From assembly GCA_022749815.1 (NCBI GenBank), contig JAKIWV010000005.1, positions 35,783 through 99,782 of the forward strand: a DNA stretch of 64,000 nucleotides. The letters run 5' to 3'. The notes under the pieces were generated by a model, which was not told where the DNA came from, ran no database searches, and worked only from the letters and a program-made list of their open reading frames with translations. Source of the DNA: Thermoplasmata archaeon. GTDB taxonomy: Archaea; Thermoplasmatota; Thermoplasmata; Lutacidiplasmatales; UBA184. Below are positions 33,635 to 41,312 of this stretch, one piece after another (position 1 is the stretch's first letter; each line of letters starts with the position of its first letter). The position numbers and the translations under genes are program-made.

Positions 33635-33782
33635 CGAAGAAGACCTCGCGCTCCGGGTGCTTGCGCTGGAGCTCGGAGATCTTCGAAAGGACGTCCTCGA
33701 GCGTCGTGCTTTCATCGTTCGGGTCAATCCTCAGATGGACGGTCTTCTCGGATTTTTCGGGCCGATGACCTGCTGCCGCCAT
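33573..33782 (-). CDS. Conserved-looking 69-residue protein of unknown function
   Basis: From ATG at 33782 the product has 69 residues: MAAAGHRPEKSEKTVHLRID, then TTLEDVLSKISELQRKHPER, a strand EVFFDGDEYAICSRP and a Lys/Ala tail. The helix-then-strand pattern suggests a small folded domain. TATA-like CTTTTTTATG near 33818 sits about 30 nt upstream of the ATG. The gene precedes tpiA and overlaps the longer TpiA frame, so co-transcription is likely. The family is not recognised. Confidence 0.55.
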   Translation of the reverse strand: MAAAGHRPEKSEKTVHLRIDPNDESTTLEDVLSKISELQRKHPEREVFFDGDEYAICSRPKRAKAAAVH

Positions 33783-33893
33783 GAGGTACCGGGCCAGCGG
33801 CCTACCCGCCGCGCGCATAAAAAAGGCTTCATCGAGGGCCGGGGCGCAATCTTTAGGCGGCGGACGCCCTCGTCGCGAGCGGGAGCCGACCCA

Positions 33894-34172
33894 GTGAAGG
33901 ACCGTAACGAACTGACCCGGGTGGTGTTCAATCAGACCCGGGTCATCCTCGTACGGGACCTATCGATCATGAATCCGAACCTCATCCCGGGGGCCTCCGG
34001 CCTGGTGGTCGGAAAGATCGCGAACTACACCCTCAAGGTCGCTTTCCCGAAGGTGACAGTGGGCATCAACTGGCGCGACTGCGACATCGTCGAGGGCAAG
34101 ACGGGAATGCCCACGGAAGCGGAGCAGCCCAAGACGATCCCGGCTTCCGGGTCGCGGCTGACCCAAGAGTAA
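33894..34172 (+). CDS. Small protein of unknown function (92 residues)
   Basis: The GTG at 33894 begins KDRNELTRVVFNQTRVILV, followed by LSIMNPNLIPGASGLVVGKIANYTLK and VTVGINWRDCDIVEGKTGMP. The pattern is of alternating beta strands, as in a small beta barrel. TATA-like ATCTTTAGG (about 33849-33857) lies about 40 nt upstream. The upstream open frame from 33531 runs through the neighbouring gene and is rejected. Genuine-looking strand pattern and codon use argue for a real gene, but no family is identified. Confidence 0.5.
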   Translation: MKDRNELTRVVFNQTRVILVRDLSIMNPNLIPGASGLVVGKIANYTLKVAFPKVTVGINWRDCDIVEGKTGMPTEAEQPKTIPASGSRLTQE

Positions 34173-34193
34173 TCCGTCTCTCCTCTGACTCGC

Positions 34194-35594
34194 TCACTCG
34201 AGCGCGGCGATCGGGCGGCCCTGCATCGTGTCGGGGACCGGAATCCCCAGGTGCTTGAGCAGCGTGGGGGCCACGTCGATGATCCGCTGGGGGGGCAGAT
34301 GCTCCGTCCCGGGCCGCCGGGGGTCGGCGAAGGCGAAGAGGCCATCGAAGGAATGAACCGCGTCGTCTGGGCCGGTGTCGTTCTCGGTCAGGAAAAGGCC
34401 GGGGTGACCGACGGTGCCCGCTGAGCGCCATCGCAAGTCACCGAAATAGAGCATGAGGTCGGGCGGGTCGCTCTGGACGGAACGGTACGTCTGCGCCGGT
34501 TCGAGGACTCGCACCCCCAACGGCGCCCCATCCGGTCGCCGCACGGCCCCGAGCTCCCGGGTCAGTCGCAGGATCAACGCGGGAATCTCGGCCGGGGCCA
34601 GCCGGCCCTCGGGCTCTCGGCCTCGGAGATTGAAGAAGATCCGGGCGTAGTATCCTCCAGCGCCCCACGCGGTGGTGTGGTTCCAGTCCACGTCGAGCTG
34701 CTCGAAGGGGGTGCCCGGCTCGGGCGAGCGCGTTCGGAGGCGGAGAAACCCCTGCTGCTGCAGCCACTGGTTGATGGCGAAGCAGCCGTGCATGGCCATG
34801 CTGCCGTGGTCCGACGCCACGAAGATCGTTACGTCCTCCGGCACGTGGTCGAGGAAGGCTCCGATCTCCTCGTCGAGCATCGCATAGTATCGGTCGGCCA
34901 CGTCGGCGTACTCGGACGATGCGACGTACCGCGGATGCGCGGGGTCAAAGAACTTCCAAAACGCGTGGTGCAACCGGTCCGGGCCGATCTCGTGGAGCGC
35001 GAAAAGGTCCCAGGGCTCCTTTTGCCACAGGGTACGCGCGAGGGCGAACCGCTTCCGGGTCATCGCGAAGAGCTCCCGCTCGACCCGCGGTCGGTCCTCC
35101 GCCCGGAAAGTGATATCGAAGTCGTACCCCCCCGGGATGGCTTCGATCTCGGGGACGAGCGAGGCCGGCGTCACGAAATCCTTCGCCCCGTCGGGGGTCA
35201 GAAAATCGGAGACGTAGATCCCGTTCACCGTCGGTGGCGGGTAGCCGGGCGGCATCCCGATGACCGCCACGCGGCGCCCGAGGCGCGACAGGGTCTCCCA
35301 CAGCGGCGGAGACCGGAGCATTTGTGGCGTCGGCGTGTACATTTCCAGATAAGAGCCGGGCCTCCGGTGTCGGAAACCGTAGAGCCCGAGGGTTCCCGGA
35401 TCCATTCCGGTGAACATCACGGCCCAGGCCGGCACCGTGATCGGCGGGTCCGTGCTGAGGAGGGTACCGAAGCGAGAGCGGTCGAGGACGGTTTTCAATC
35501 GGGGCATCCGGGGCAAGTACCGTTCGAACAGAAACTCGGGGGGAACCGAGTCCAGTCCCAGCACCAGGAGTCGACGGCGCCTGGGGTCCACCAA
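34194..35594 (-). CDS. Type I phosphodiesterase / nucleotide pyrophosphatase family protein
   Basis: The 466-residue protein belongs to the alkaline-phosphatase superfamily. Metal and nucleophile motifs are in order: LLVLGLDSVPPEF (first Asp), PITVPAWAVMFTG (the nucleophile Thr in TVPAW), DLFALHEIGPDRLHHAFW, FVASDHGSMAMHG (Asp-His) and a late AVHSFDGLFAF-type segment with the last His/Asp. Two metal ions would be bound. Substrates in the family are nucleotide or phospho-diesters; archaeal members are often listed with unknown substrate. The GTG start is MVDPRRRRLLVL. It is convergent with the 33894 gene. Confidence 0.87.
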   Translation of the reverse strand: MVDPRRRRLLVLGLDSVPPEFLFERYLPRMPRLKTVLDRSRFGTLLSTDPPITVPAWAVMFTGMDPGTLGLYGFRHRRPGSYLEMYTPTPQMLRSPPLWETLSRLGRRVAVIGMPPGYPPPTVNGIYVSDFLTPDGAKDFVTPASLVPEIEAIPGGYDFDITFRAEDRPRVERELFAMTRKRFALARTLWQKEPWDLFALHEIGPDRLHHAFWKFFDPAHPRYVASSEYADVADRYYAMLDEEIGAFLDHVPEDVTIFVASDHGSMAMHGCFAINQWLQQQGFLRLRTRSPEPGTPFEQLDVDWNHTTAWGAGGYYARIFFNLRGREPEGRLAPAEIPALILRLTRELGAVRRPDGAPLGVRVLEPAQTYRSVQSDPPDLMLYFGDLRWRSAGTVGHPGLFLTENDTGPDDAVHSFDGLFAFADPRRPGTEHLPPQRIIDVAPTLLKHLGIPVPDTMQGRPIAALE

Positions 35595-35638
35595 CCGGCG
35601 GAGATGTCCGGGCTCAAACGGTTATCGTTGGAGGCGGC

Positions 35639-35788
35639 CTATCGTCCGATGTCGGACGCTACATTCCGACGTTCGCGTCGCTGGATCCGCCAGCGGGTCA
35701 CCAGAAACACGATGATGACGAAGGCGAGACCGAAGAGGAGGCCAAGGGCAAAGAAGGCGACGGGGGACAACACGGCTTCAAGAAGCAT
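35639..35788 (-). CDS. Small single-helix membrane protein (49 residues)
   Basis: The frame gives MLLEAVLSPVAFFALGLLFG followed by LAFVIIVFLVTRWRIQRRER and an 11-residue tail. One helix (about 6-32) is followed by a strongly basic anchor, giving an inside C terminus. It lies between the phosphodiesterase gene (same strand) and the AIR-synthase-like gene. Short, with a reasonable codon pattern and a TATA-like element in the 41-bp gap (35797-35805). No family is known. Confidence 0.55.
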   Translation of the reverse strand: MLLEAVLSPVAFFALGLLFGLAFVIIVFLVTRWRIQRRERRNVASDIGR

Positions 35789-35828
35789 CGTCGGCGCTTA
35801 GATAGTCTCGCTCGACTCGCCGACCGCC

Positions 35829-36905
35829 ATGGCCGATCCGTCCCCCCCTGCCCGCAAGCTTCCGCCGAACGAGGGGAAGATCTCGCCGTCGTTCTTCGAG
35901 CGGGCGATTCGTCCGCACCTCGGACGGCGACGTCGGGATGTCGTCGTGGGTCCACGAACCGGCGTCGACGTCGGCGTCGTTCGACTCCCGGAGGACGGAG
36001 TGCTTCTCTCCACCACGGACCCGCTGTACATTGAGCCTAGACTGGGCTGGGAGCGGGCCGCGTGGTTTGCCTTCCACATTATCGCCAGCGATCTGACGAC
36101 GACCGGCCGGAGGCCGGATTGGGCGACGATCGACCTGGCCGTCCCACCGGGGACCACGGACCGCATCCTCGAAACGATACTCCGCGTCTTCGACCGAGAG
36201 GCGCGGCGGCTGGGAACGGCCATCGTCACGGGACATACCGGCCGATACTCGGGCTGCGCTTTCCCCATCGCCGGTTCGGGGACGATGTTGGCCTCGGCGG
36301 CCGCGGAGAGTTACGTAACCACACGCGCTATCCCCGCGGGCGCGGTCCTGCTGTTCGCCCGGACCGTCGCGCTCGAAGCGACTGGAATGTTGGCCACGTT
36401 CTTTCCCGAGAAGATCCAGGATCATCTGGGCCGCGCCACCCTCCAGCAGGCGCGAGCCTTCACGGCGCACATGTCCACTGTTCCGGACGCCCTCCGCGCC
36501 GCGGCCGTCGGCCTGCGGACGGAGGGGGTCTGGGCGATGCACGACGCCACCGAAGGCGGGGTGCGAACCGCCGCCTGGGAGATGGCCGTCGCCTCGGGGC
36601 GGGGGCTCATAGCCAACCTATCAGCGGCGTGGATAGACCCCACGGTCCGCGAGGTGGCCGACCTGTTTGGAATGAATCCGTTGGACGCGAGCAGCGAGGG
36701 TACTCTCTTGCTCGCCGTTGACCCTGGGCGCGTCAGCGACGTGACCTCCGCCCTCAAGTCGGGGGGGGCCGTGGTATCCCGCCTGGGCCAGTTCACCTCG
36801 CGTCCTAGCGTGGTCCGCGACGGGGCTCGGCCGCTTCGGCCCCCCGCCCGGGATTCGTTTTGGGCCGTCGTGCGTGAGCAGGAAAACGCCCGACCGCCCG
36901 GTTGA
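35829..36905 (+). CDS. AIR synthase-related (PurM/HypE-like) protein
   Basis: The 358-residue protein has the PurM-like two-domain fold. The N-terminal GKISPSFFERAIRPHLGRRR leads to DVVVGPRTGVDVGVV, a HypE-like start, and LLSTTDPLYIEPRLGWERAAW with HIIASDLTTTGRRPDW. Later come VTGHTGRYSG, the GVWAMHDATEGGVRTAAWEM segment typical of AIR-synthase C-terminal domains and a Ser-rich ATP site. Family members use ATP for phosphoryl transfer (PurM, HypE, ThiL, SelD); without the C-terminal Cys of HypE a HypE role is unlikely. Thiamine genes follow 190 nt downstream, but a thiamine-phosphate-kinase motif is not evident. The ATG fits a leaderless transcript. Confidence 0.75.
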   Translation: MADPSPPARKLPPNEGKISPSFFERAIRPHLGRRRRDVVVGPRTGVDVGVVRLPEDGVLLSTTDPLYIEPRLGWERAAWFAFHIIASDLTTTGRRPDWATIDLAVPPGTTDRILETILRVFDREARRLGTAIVTGHTGRYSGCAFPIAGSGTMLASAAAESYVTTRAIPAGAVLLFARTVALEATGMLATFFPEKIQDHLGRATLQQARAFTAHMSTVPDALRAAAVGLRTEGVWAMHDATEGGVRTAAWEMAVASGRGLIANLSAAWIDPTVREVADLFGMNPLDASSEGTLLLAVDPGRVSDVTSALKSGGAVVSRLGQFTSRPSVVRDGARPLRPPARDSFWAVVREQENARPPG

Positions 36906-36966
36906 ACCTGCGGGCCGTCACGAGGGGAACCCCGGCAGCGTCTTATGGCGCCGAAACCTGCCCATG

Positions 36967-37056
36967 TCGCTGGGGGAGCTGCCACGCGGCTGAGAGGACA
37001 GATCGCATCTGTCGACCCCTTGAACCTGACCCGGGCAATACCGGCGCAGGGAAGGC
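36967..37056 (+). promoter_or_regulatory. TPP riboswitch (THI element)
   Basis: The sequence holds the conserved THI core: GGGGGAGCTGCC, then GCGGCTGAGA (36986-36995), a P3 hairpin GACAGAT/ATCTGTC, then ACCCCTTGAACCTGA (37015-37029), and CCGGGCAATACCGG followed by GCGCAGGGAAG (37046-37056). The spacing matches known TPP aptamers, including the CUGAGA and ACCUGA pockets that hold the pyrimidine and the diphosphate. It lies 42 nt before thiB, so it almost surely controls the thiamine transporter. Confidence 0.95.
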
Positions 37057-37078
37057 CGTGGATCCGCAGGTAGTGACC

Positions 37079-37096
37079 CCCGCAGCGAGCTGCGGG
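37079..37096 (+). promoter_or_regulatory. Hairpin abutting the thiB start codon; probable expression platform
   Basis: CCCGCAG (37079-37085) and CTGCGGG (37090-37096) pair perfectly around CGAG, ending 1 nt before ATG 37098. The same CCGCAG occurs at 37064-37069 and could compete for CTGCGG. The hairpin would block initiation, and there is no T-run, so translational control is favoured over termination. Confidence 0.6.
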
Positions 37097-37097
37097 A

Positions 37098-38270
37098 ATG
37101 GCTGACCCAACGAACGAGTCGAAGCCCGTGAGGCCCGGGGCCCCGTCACATGGGTCCCAGGACCGGAAGCTCCGCTGGCTCGTGCTCGTGGTGGCGGGGA
37201 TCGTTATCGTTGCCGGATTTGGAATCTACTACTACCTAGAGACCACCGGTAATCGGTGCACGAGTGGTCCTCACACGCTGATCGTCGAAACGTACGCGAG
37301 CTTCCTCGATTCCGGGAGCGCTCCGGCAGGGGCCCGAGCGGCCGTATTCGGCGGATTCGAGAACGCAACGCACAGCCACCTCTGCGTCGAATACGCGGCG
37401 GGGGATCTCGCCACGAGCCTCCTGACCTCCGGGGGTCCCCGGCCCGACGTCGTGGTCGGACTCGATGAGCTGACGGCGCCGCGCGTGGACGCGGCCGGAC
37501 TGCTCGTACATTACGCGCCGCCCGAACTCGCCCAGGTTTCCCCGCAGCTCGTCGCCGGGCTCGCACCGGATCACTCGGTCGTCCCGTACGAGTACGGCTT
37601 CCTCGGACTGGACTTCAACGTGAGCTTCGATGCGTCGCATGGCCGACCGTTCTCCACGGGCAACTATCTCCAGACCGTCGCCGGAAATCGGTCCCTCGCC
37701 TCCCAATTCCTCTACGAGGCGCCCCCCGACATCGTCGGGGAGGAGTTCCTCGCGATGCAGATCGCCTACTCGAGCTCCGTCCTCCATCAGAACTGGACCA
37801 CTTTCTGGCACACGGTGGGACCGGCGGCCCCCACGGCGACCGACTGGGGGACTGGGTTCAGCGAGTTTTCGGCCGGCGCGTACGCGAGCTTCGTGAGCTT
37901 CACTACCGATCCGGCCTACGGCGCGTACTTTGGTCCCGCGGGAGCGACCAACACCTCGGTGCTCCGATCTGGAGGGACCAACTACAGCTGGGAGTCGATT
38001 TACGGGGTCGGGATCGTGCGGGGTGGGGTCCACAACCTTTCCCTGGCCGAGACGTTCGAAGGGTGGCTCCTGTCCGGGCCCGTACAAAAGACGCTTCCGA
38101 CCAATGAATGGGAATACCCGGCGAACGCAACGGTCGACACGCCCGGAGTGTTCAACTGGAGCGTAGCGCCCACCTCGATCGTCCCTCTCAACTCGTTCGA
38201 ATCGCCGAACGCCACGGCGGCCAACCTGCCGTCGTGGATCCTTGAATGGCAATCGGCCGTGCGCGGCTGA
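37098..38270 (+). CDS. thiB: Thiamine ABC transporter substrate-binding protein
   Basis: The 390-residue protein has an N-terminal membrane helix (about 27-47), then a periplasmic-binding fold. HTLIVETYASFLDSGSAP leads to the VFGGFENATHSHLCVEY region with DVVVGLDELTAPRV, and the C-terminal half holds VPYEYGFLGLDFNVSF. These are thiamine/iron-type binding-protein features. It lies directly behind the TPP riboswitch and is followed by a fused permease and an ATPase, so it is the capture protein of a thiamine importer. The N-terminal helix acts as an anchor in place of a cleaved signal. N-x-S/T sequons (NAT, NVS, NRS, NTS) suggest an exposed domain. Confidence 0.87.
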   Translation: MADPTNESKPVRPGAPSHGSQDRKLRWLVLVVAGIVIVAGFGIYYYLETTGNRCTSGPHTLIVETYASFLDSGSAPAGARAAVFGGFENATHSHLCVEYAAGDLATSLLTSGGPRPDVVVGLDELTAPRVDAAGLLVHYAPPELAQVSPQLVAGLAPDHSVVPYEYGFLGLDFNVSFDASHGRPFSTGNYLQTVAGNRSLASQFLYEAPPDIVGEEFLAMQIAYSSSVLHQNWTTFWHTVGPAAPTATDWGTGFSEFSAGAYASFVSFTTDPAYGAYFGPAGATNTSVLRSGGTNYSWESIYGVGIVRGGVHNLSLAETFEGWLLSGPVQKTLPTNEWEYPANATVDTPGVFNWSVAPTSIVPLNSFESPNATAANLPSWILEWQSAVRG

Positions 38271-38290
38271 CCGGAGCGACGGGGGAAGAA

Positions 38291-39970
38291 ATGACCGCCC
38301 GAGCCGTCGTTCCGGGGCAGGGATTCCGAGCCCGGTGGGACCGCGCCTGGGACGGGCTCGCGGAACTCCCCCTCCTCCTTTTCGTGCTGCTCTTCGTCGC
38401 GCTTCCGGCGGCGGCTCTCTTCGCCGCTGGGCTCCTCCGGCTGGGCTCTGCTACCGGCTGGACGTCGCTGGTGTGGGGAGCCTCGCTCGGCTCTCAGGTG
38501 GCACGGCAGGCGTTGGAGAACTCCCTCGTTCAAGGAGGGTTGAGCGCTCTCCTCGCCGTCGCCTGGGGGTATCCATGCGGCGTCTTCCTCGGGCGCCATC
38601 GGTTCCGGGGCCGGGAGGCGCTGTTGAGCTTTCTCCTGGTCCCTTTCCTTCTTCCCCCGTTGGTCGTGGTACTTGGCATCGAAGAGCTCCTCGGTGGCTC
38701 GAGTCCATTGGCCCCGACCCTCGGGGGATTGAGCCACGGCCTACCGGCGATCGTCCTGGCGAATGTCTTCTACAATACCTCGATCGTCGCCCTGTTCACC
38801 TCCGCCGCCATCGCGAACGCGTCCCCGCGGCTCGAGGAAGCCGTCACCACGCTCGGCGGGAGCGGCTGGCAGAGCTTTCGGGACGTGTGGGGCCGAGGGT
38901 CGCTGCTCGGTGCCACGAGCGGGGGCCTGCTGACGTTTCTCCTGGCCTTCGTCGGATTCGCCGCCCCCTTGCTCCTCGGGGGACCGTCCAACTACACGAT
39001 CGAGGTGTGGATCTATACCCTGGCGCGCACCGTGTACGCGGCCCCTACCGCCGCCGCCGGTCTCGCTCTATGGACCGTGGGCCTGCTCGTCGCCCCGGCA
39101 GCGGTCTATCTCATCGTGGCACGCCGAGCGTGGCTCCTCGGGGGTCGCGAACGGGGCTCGCCCCAGTTACACGCCGTCCATCTGCGGCGGCCAGGCACCC
39201 TGACCCTGACGGCGGTGACCGGGGCCTTGGTCCTCTTCGTGGGCTCGCTATTGGCGGCGGTACTGCTACTTTCGTTCCGGCTCGTCGGCGGGGGATGGGG
39301 AGTAGAAAACTGGTCGATGCTCTTTTCCACGCGGACCACCGACGCGGTGGGGATCACCACCGGGCAGGCGATGGTCAATACGCTCTTCTTTGCGGCGACC
39401 GCCGCGGCGGTCGTGTTGACCCTCGTCCTGCTCGTCGCGTTCGCGTCGACCCGGCCCCGTCGGGAGGTCGGGCTTCTGGAAGGCCTCGCCTTCGCGCCGG
39501 TCTTGGTCTCCCCGGTGATCCTAGCCTTCGCGCTCCGATCGTTCTGGGTCGGTAGCCTCGCCACGGCGCCGTTCCTATGGACGCTGATCGTGGCCAGTCA
39601 GGCCGCGCTGGCGCTTCCGTTCGTGCTGCAGAGCGTGCGCGCGTCCCTCCGGGGCCTGCCGCCGAACCTGCGGAGCGCCGCGCAGACCCTGGGCGCGTCG
39701 CCGTGGCGAGCGTTCTGGGAGACGGACGTTCCCCTGCTTCGTCCGGCGCTCGTCGCCGGCGCCGCGTTCGCCTTCGCCCTCGGGCTCGGCGAATTCGCCG
39801 CGACGAACTTCCTCTACATCCCAACCTACACGACCCTCGTCGTGGAGGCGTACCTCCTCGAGACGCTCCGCCTCCCCGGTCCGGCGTCCGCCCTGGGCGG
39901 CCTCCTGGTGCTCGTCAGCGCCGCCGCATTGTTCCTGCTGGTGAGGGGAGGCAACCGTGTCCGGTTCTAG
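38291..39970 (+). CDS. thiP: Thiamine ABC transporter permease (two fused modules)
   Basis: From the ATG at 38291 the protein has 559 residues and about 12 hydrophobic helices in two BPD_transp_1 modules. The first holds the cytosolic EAA-type loop EEAVTTLGGSGWQSFRDVWG, the second SAAQTLGASPWRAFWETDVP, both followed by a proline. The fused two-module design is that of ThiP/CysT-type iron and thiamine permeases. The frame also opens at 38246, overlapping thiB by 25 nt; the ATG at 38291 follows GGGGGAAG 6 nt earlier, which is preferred. The protein forms the membrane channel of the thiamine importer. Confidence 0.85.
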   Translation: MTARAVVPGQGFRARWDRAWDGLAELPLLLFVLLFVALPAAALFAAGLLRLGSATGWTSLVWGASLGSQVARQALENSLVQGGLSALLAVAWGYPCGVFLGRHRFRGREALLSFLLVPFLLPPLVVVLGIEELLGGSSPLAPTLGGLSHGLPAIVLANVFYNTSIVALFTSAAIANASPRLEEAVTTLGGSGWQSFRDVWGRGSLLGATSGGLLTFLLAFVGFAAPLLLGGPSNYTIEVWIYTLARTVYAAPTAAAGLALWTVGLLVAPAAVYLIVARRAWLLGGRERGSPQLHAVHLRRPGTLTLTAVTGALVLFVGSLLAAVLLLSFRLVGGGWGVENWSMLFSTRTTDAVGITTGQAMVNTLFFAATAAAVVLTLVLLVAFASTRPRREVGLLEGLAFAPVLVSPVILAFALRSFWVGSLATAPFLWTLIVASQAALALPFVLQSVRASLRGLPPNLRSAAQTLGASPWRAFWETDVPLLRPALVAGAAFAFALGLGEFAATNFLYIPTYTTLVVEAYLLETLRLPGPASALGGLLVLVSAAALFLLVRGGNRVRF

Positions 39971-40955
39971 CGCTTCCGGCGAGGCCGTCCTCCGGGTGGA
40001 GGGGCTGGAGTACGCTTCCGAGGGGTTCCGACTCGGTCCGGTCGACTTCCAGCTCCGGCGCGGGGAGACCCTGGTGGTGTTCGGGCCGAACGGCGCCGGC
40101 AAGTCGACGCTCCTGCGCCTGCTCGCCGGTCTCGAGTCGCCCGCTGGCGGCCGGATCTGGCTCGACGGCGAAGAGGTCACCGGGGTCCCCAGTCACCGCC
40201 GGGGGGTTGGGATGGTGTTCCAAGACCTGGCGCTCTTTCCCCAGCTCTCGGTATGGGAGAACTTGGCGTACGGGCCGCGAGCCCATCGGAGGCCGGCCGC
40301 GGAAGTGACTGCGCGCGTCGAGGAGCTCCTCCGGGATTTCCGGCTCTCGGCGCTGGCCGACCGGCGGCCCGACCACCTGTCCGGGGGCGAGCAGCAGCGC
40401 GTGGCGTTGGCTCGAGCACTTGGGCCGCGGCCTCGGCTGCTCCTCTTCGATGAACCGCTCTCCTCCGCGGACCCGGACCAGCGACCGTCGTTGCAGCGGG
40501 AGATCCGCTCTCGGATCCACGACGACGGTTTGGTCGCAGTCTATGTGACTCACGACCTCGACGAGGGGTCGGCGCTCGCCTCTCGGGTGGCCTTTCTGAA
40601 GGAGGGCCGGTGGGTCGCGGAAGGCGACTCGGAGGAACTTCGGGCGGCTCCCCGGTCCCGGTTCGTGGCGGAGTTTCTAGGATTCAATGTCCGCCGGCTC
40701 GGCCGAGGATGGATGGGCACAGACCCGTCCCGAACGGAGATCGGTGCGCGCGGGGCGCCCGATAGCCTCGCGGGCATCGTCCAGGACATCCGAAAGGACG
40801 GGGAGATGGTCCGCGTCACAGCGGCGCTGGAAGGAGCGGCGCCGGGTTCGGGGAGCACCGTCCGTTCGGTCCGTTGGGGCGCTGGACCCTCCCTGAGGGT
40901 AGGGGACGCCGTGGGGATCCGTTTCCTGGAGGCGATCCCCTTGTCGGACGATTGA
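39957..40955 (+). CDS. thiQ: Thiamine ABC transporter ATPase
   Basis: The 332-residue protein has Walker A GPNGAGKST, the Q-loop LFPQLSVWENL, signature LSGGEQQRVALARAL, Walker B LLLFDEPLSSAD and H-loop VTHD. The C-terminal part (about 235-330) resembles a TOBE/MalK-like accessory domain, as in CUT1-type or iron and thiamine importers. The GTG start overlaps the thiP stop by 14 nt and follows GAGGGGAGG. It energises the thiamine importer. The full set thiB-thiP-thiQ downstream of a TPP riboswitch is complete. Confidence 0.88.
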   Translation: MSGSSASGEAVLRVEGLEYASEGFRLGPVDFQLRRGETLVVFGPNGAGKSTLLRLLAGLESPAGGRIWLDGEEVTGVPSHRRGVGMVFQDLALFPQLSVWENLAYGPRAHRRPAAEVTARVEELLRDFRLSALADRRPDHLSGGEQQRVALARALGPRPRLLLFDEPLSSADPDQRPSLQREIRSRIHDDGLVAVYVTHDLDEGSALASRVAFLKEGRWVAEGDSEELRAAPRSRFVAEFLGFNVRRLGRGWMGTDPSRTEIGARGAPDSLAGIVQDIRKDGEMVRVTAALEGAAPGSGSTVRSVRWGAGPSLRVGDAVGIRFLEAIPLSDD

Positions 40956-40980
40956 GCCACCCCCGAGGGGATGGGGGCGA

Positions 40981-41000
40981 GCCCTTAAGGGGAGCGACAT
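40981..41000 (+). promoter_or_regulatory. Promoter-like element upstream of csoR-like gene
   Basis: CCCTTAAGGG at about 40982-40991 is a palindrome with an AT centre. It sits 30-39 nt before the ATG at 41021, a plausible TATA/BRE position ahead of the inverted repeat at 41003-41021. Confidence 0.3.
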
Positions 41001-41002
41001 CC

Positions 41003-41021
41003 TATCCCCTGGGAGGGGATA
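41003..41021 (+). promoter_or_regulatory. Perfect inverted repeat operator over csoR-like start
   Basis: TATCCCCT (41003-41010) and AGGGGATA (41014-41021) are perfect inverted repeats around GGG. G/C-tracts flanked by TA are the operator type of CsoR/RcnR regulators. The right arm ends on the A of the ATG and covers the GGAGGGG ribosome-site region, so bound repressor would block initiation of transcription or translation. Autoregulation is inferred. Confidence 0.65.
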
Positions 41022-41284
41022 TGCCCGCTCACAAACGCCACGAGGTCGAGTCCCGTCTCGCGCGGATCGAGGGCCACCTGCACGCCGTCCACCGCATGGC
41101 GCACGAGGGGAAGCCCTACCCGGAGATCGTCCACCAGGTGGTCGCGGTCCGAGCTTCCCTCGACGCGGTACTCAAGGTCATCGTCGACGACCTCGCGGAG
41201 GCATTCGTTCACGCCACCTCCCCCAACGGCGCCCTCCGGCCGCGCGTCGACGAGCTCCGGGACGTCATGGCCCAAGCGCTGTAG
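41021..41284 (+). CDS. CsoR/RcnR-family regulator lacking the usual metal ligands
   Basis: This 87-residue all-helical protein has the CsoR/RcnR (DUF156) pattern: RLARIEGHLHAVHRMAHEGK, EIVHQVVAVRASLDAVLKVI and the LRPRVDELRDVM tail. In CsoR the ligands are Cys, His and Cys; the aligned positions here are Pro (in KPYPEIV), Asp (VIVDDL) and Phe (AEAFV). Several N-terminal His (His4, His7, His19, His23) could supply another site. It sits between the thiamine transporter and a CDF metal exporter, with a CsoR-type operator at its start, so control of the exporter is likely. What it senses is open. Confidence 0.78.
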   Translation: MPAHKRHEVESRLARIEGHLHAVHRMAHEGKPYPEIVHQVVAVRASLDAVLKVIVDDLAEAFVHATSPNGALRPRVDELRDVMAQAL

Positions 41285-41312
41285 CGCCCGCGTCCTGCGA
41301 AGGAGCGAACGA

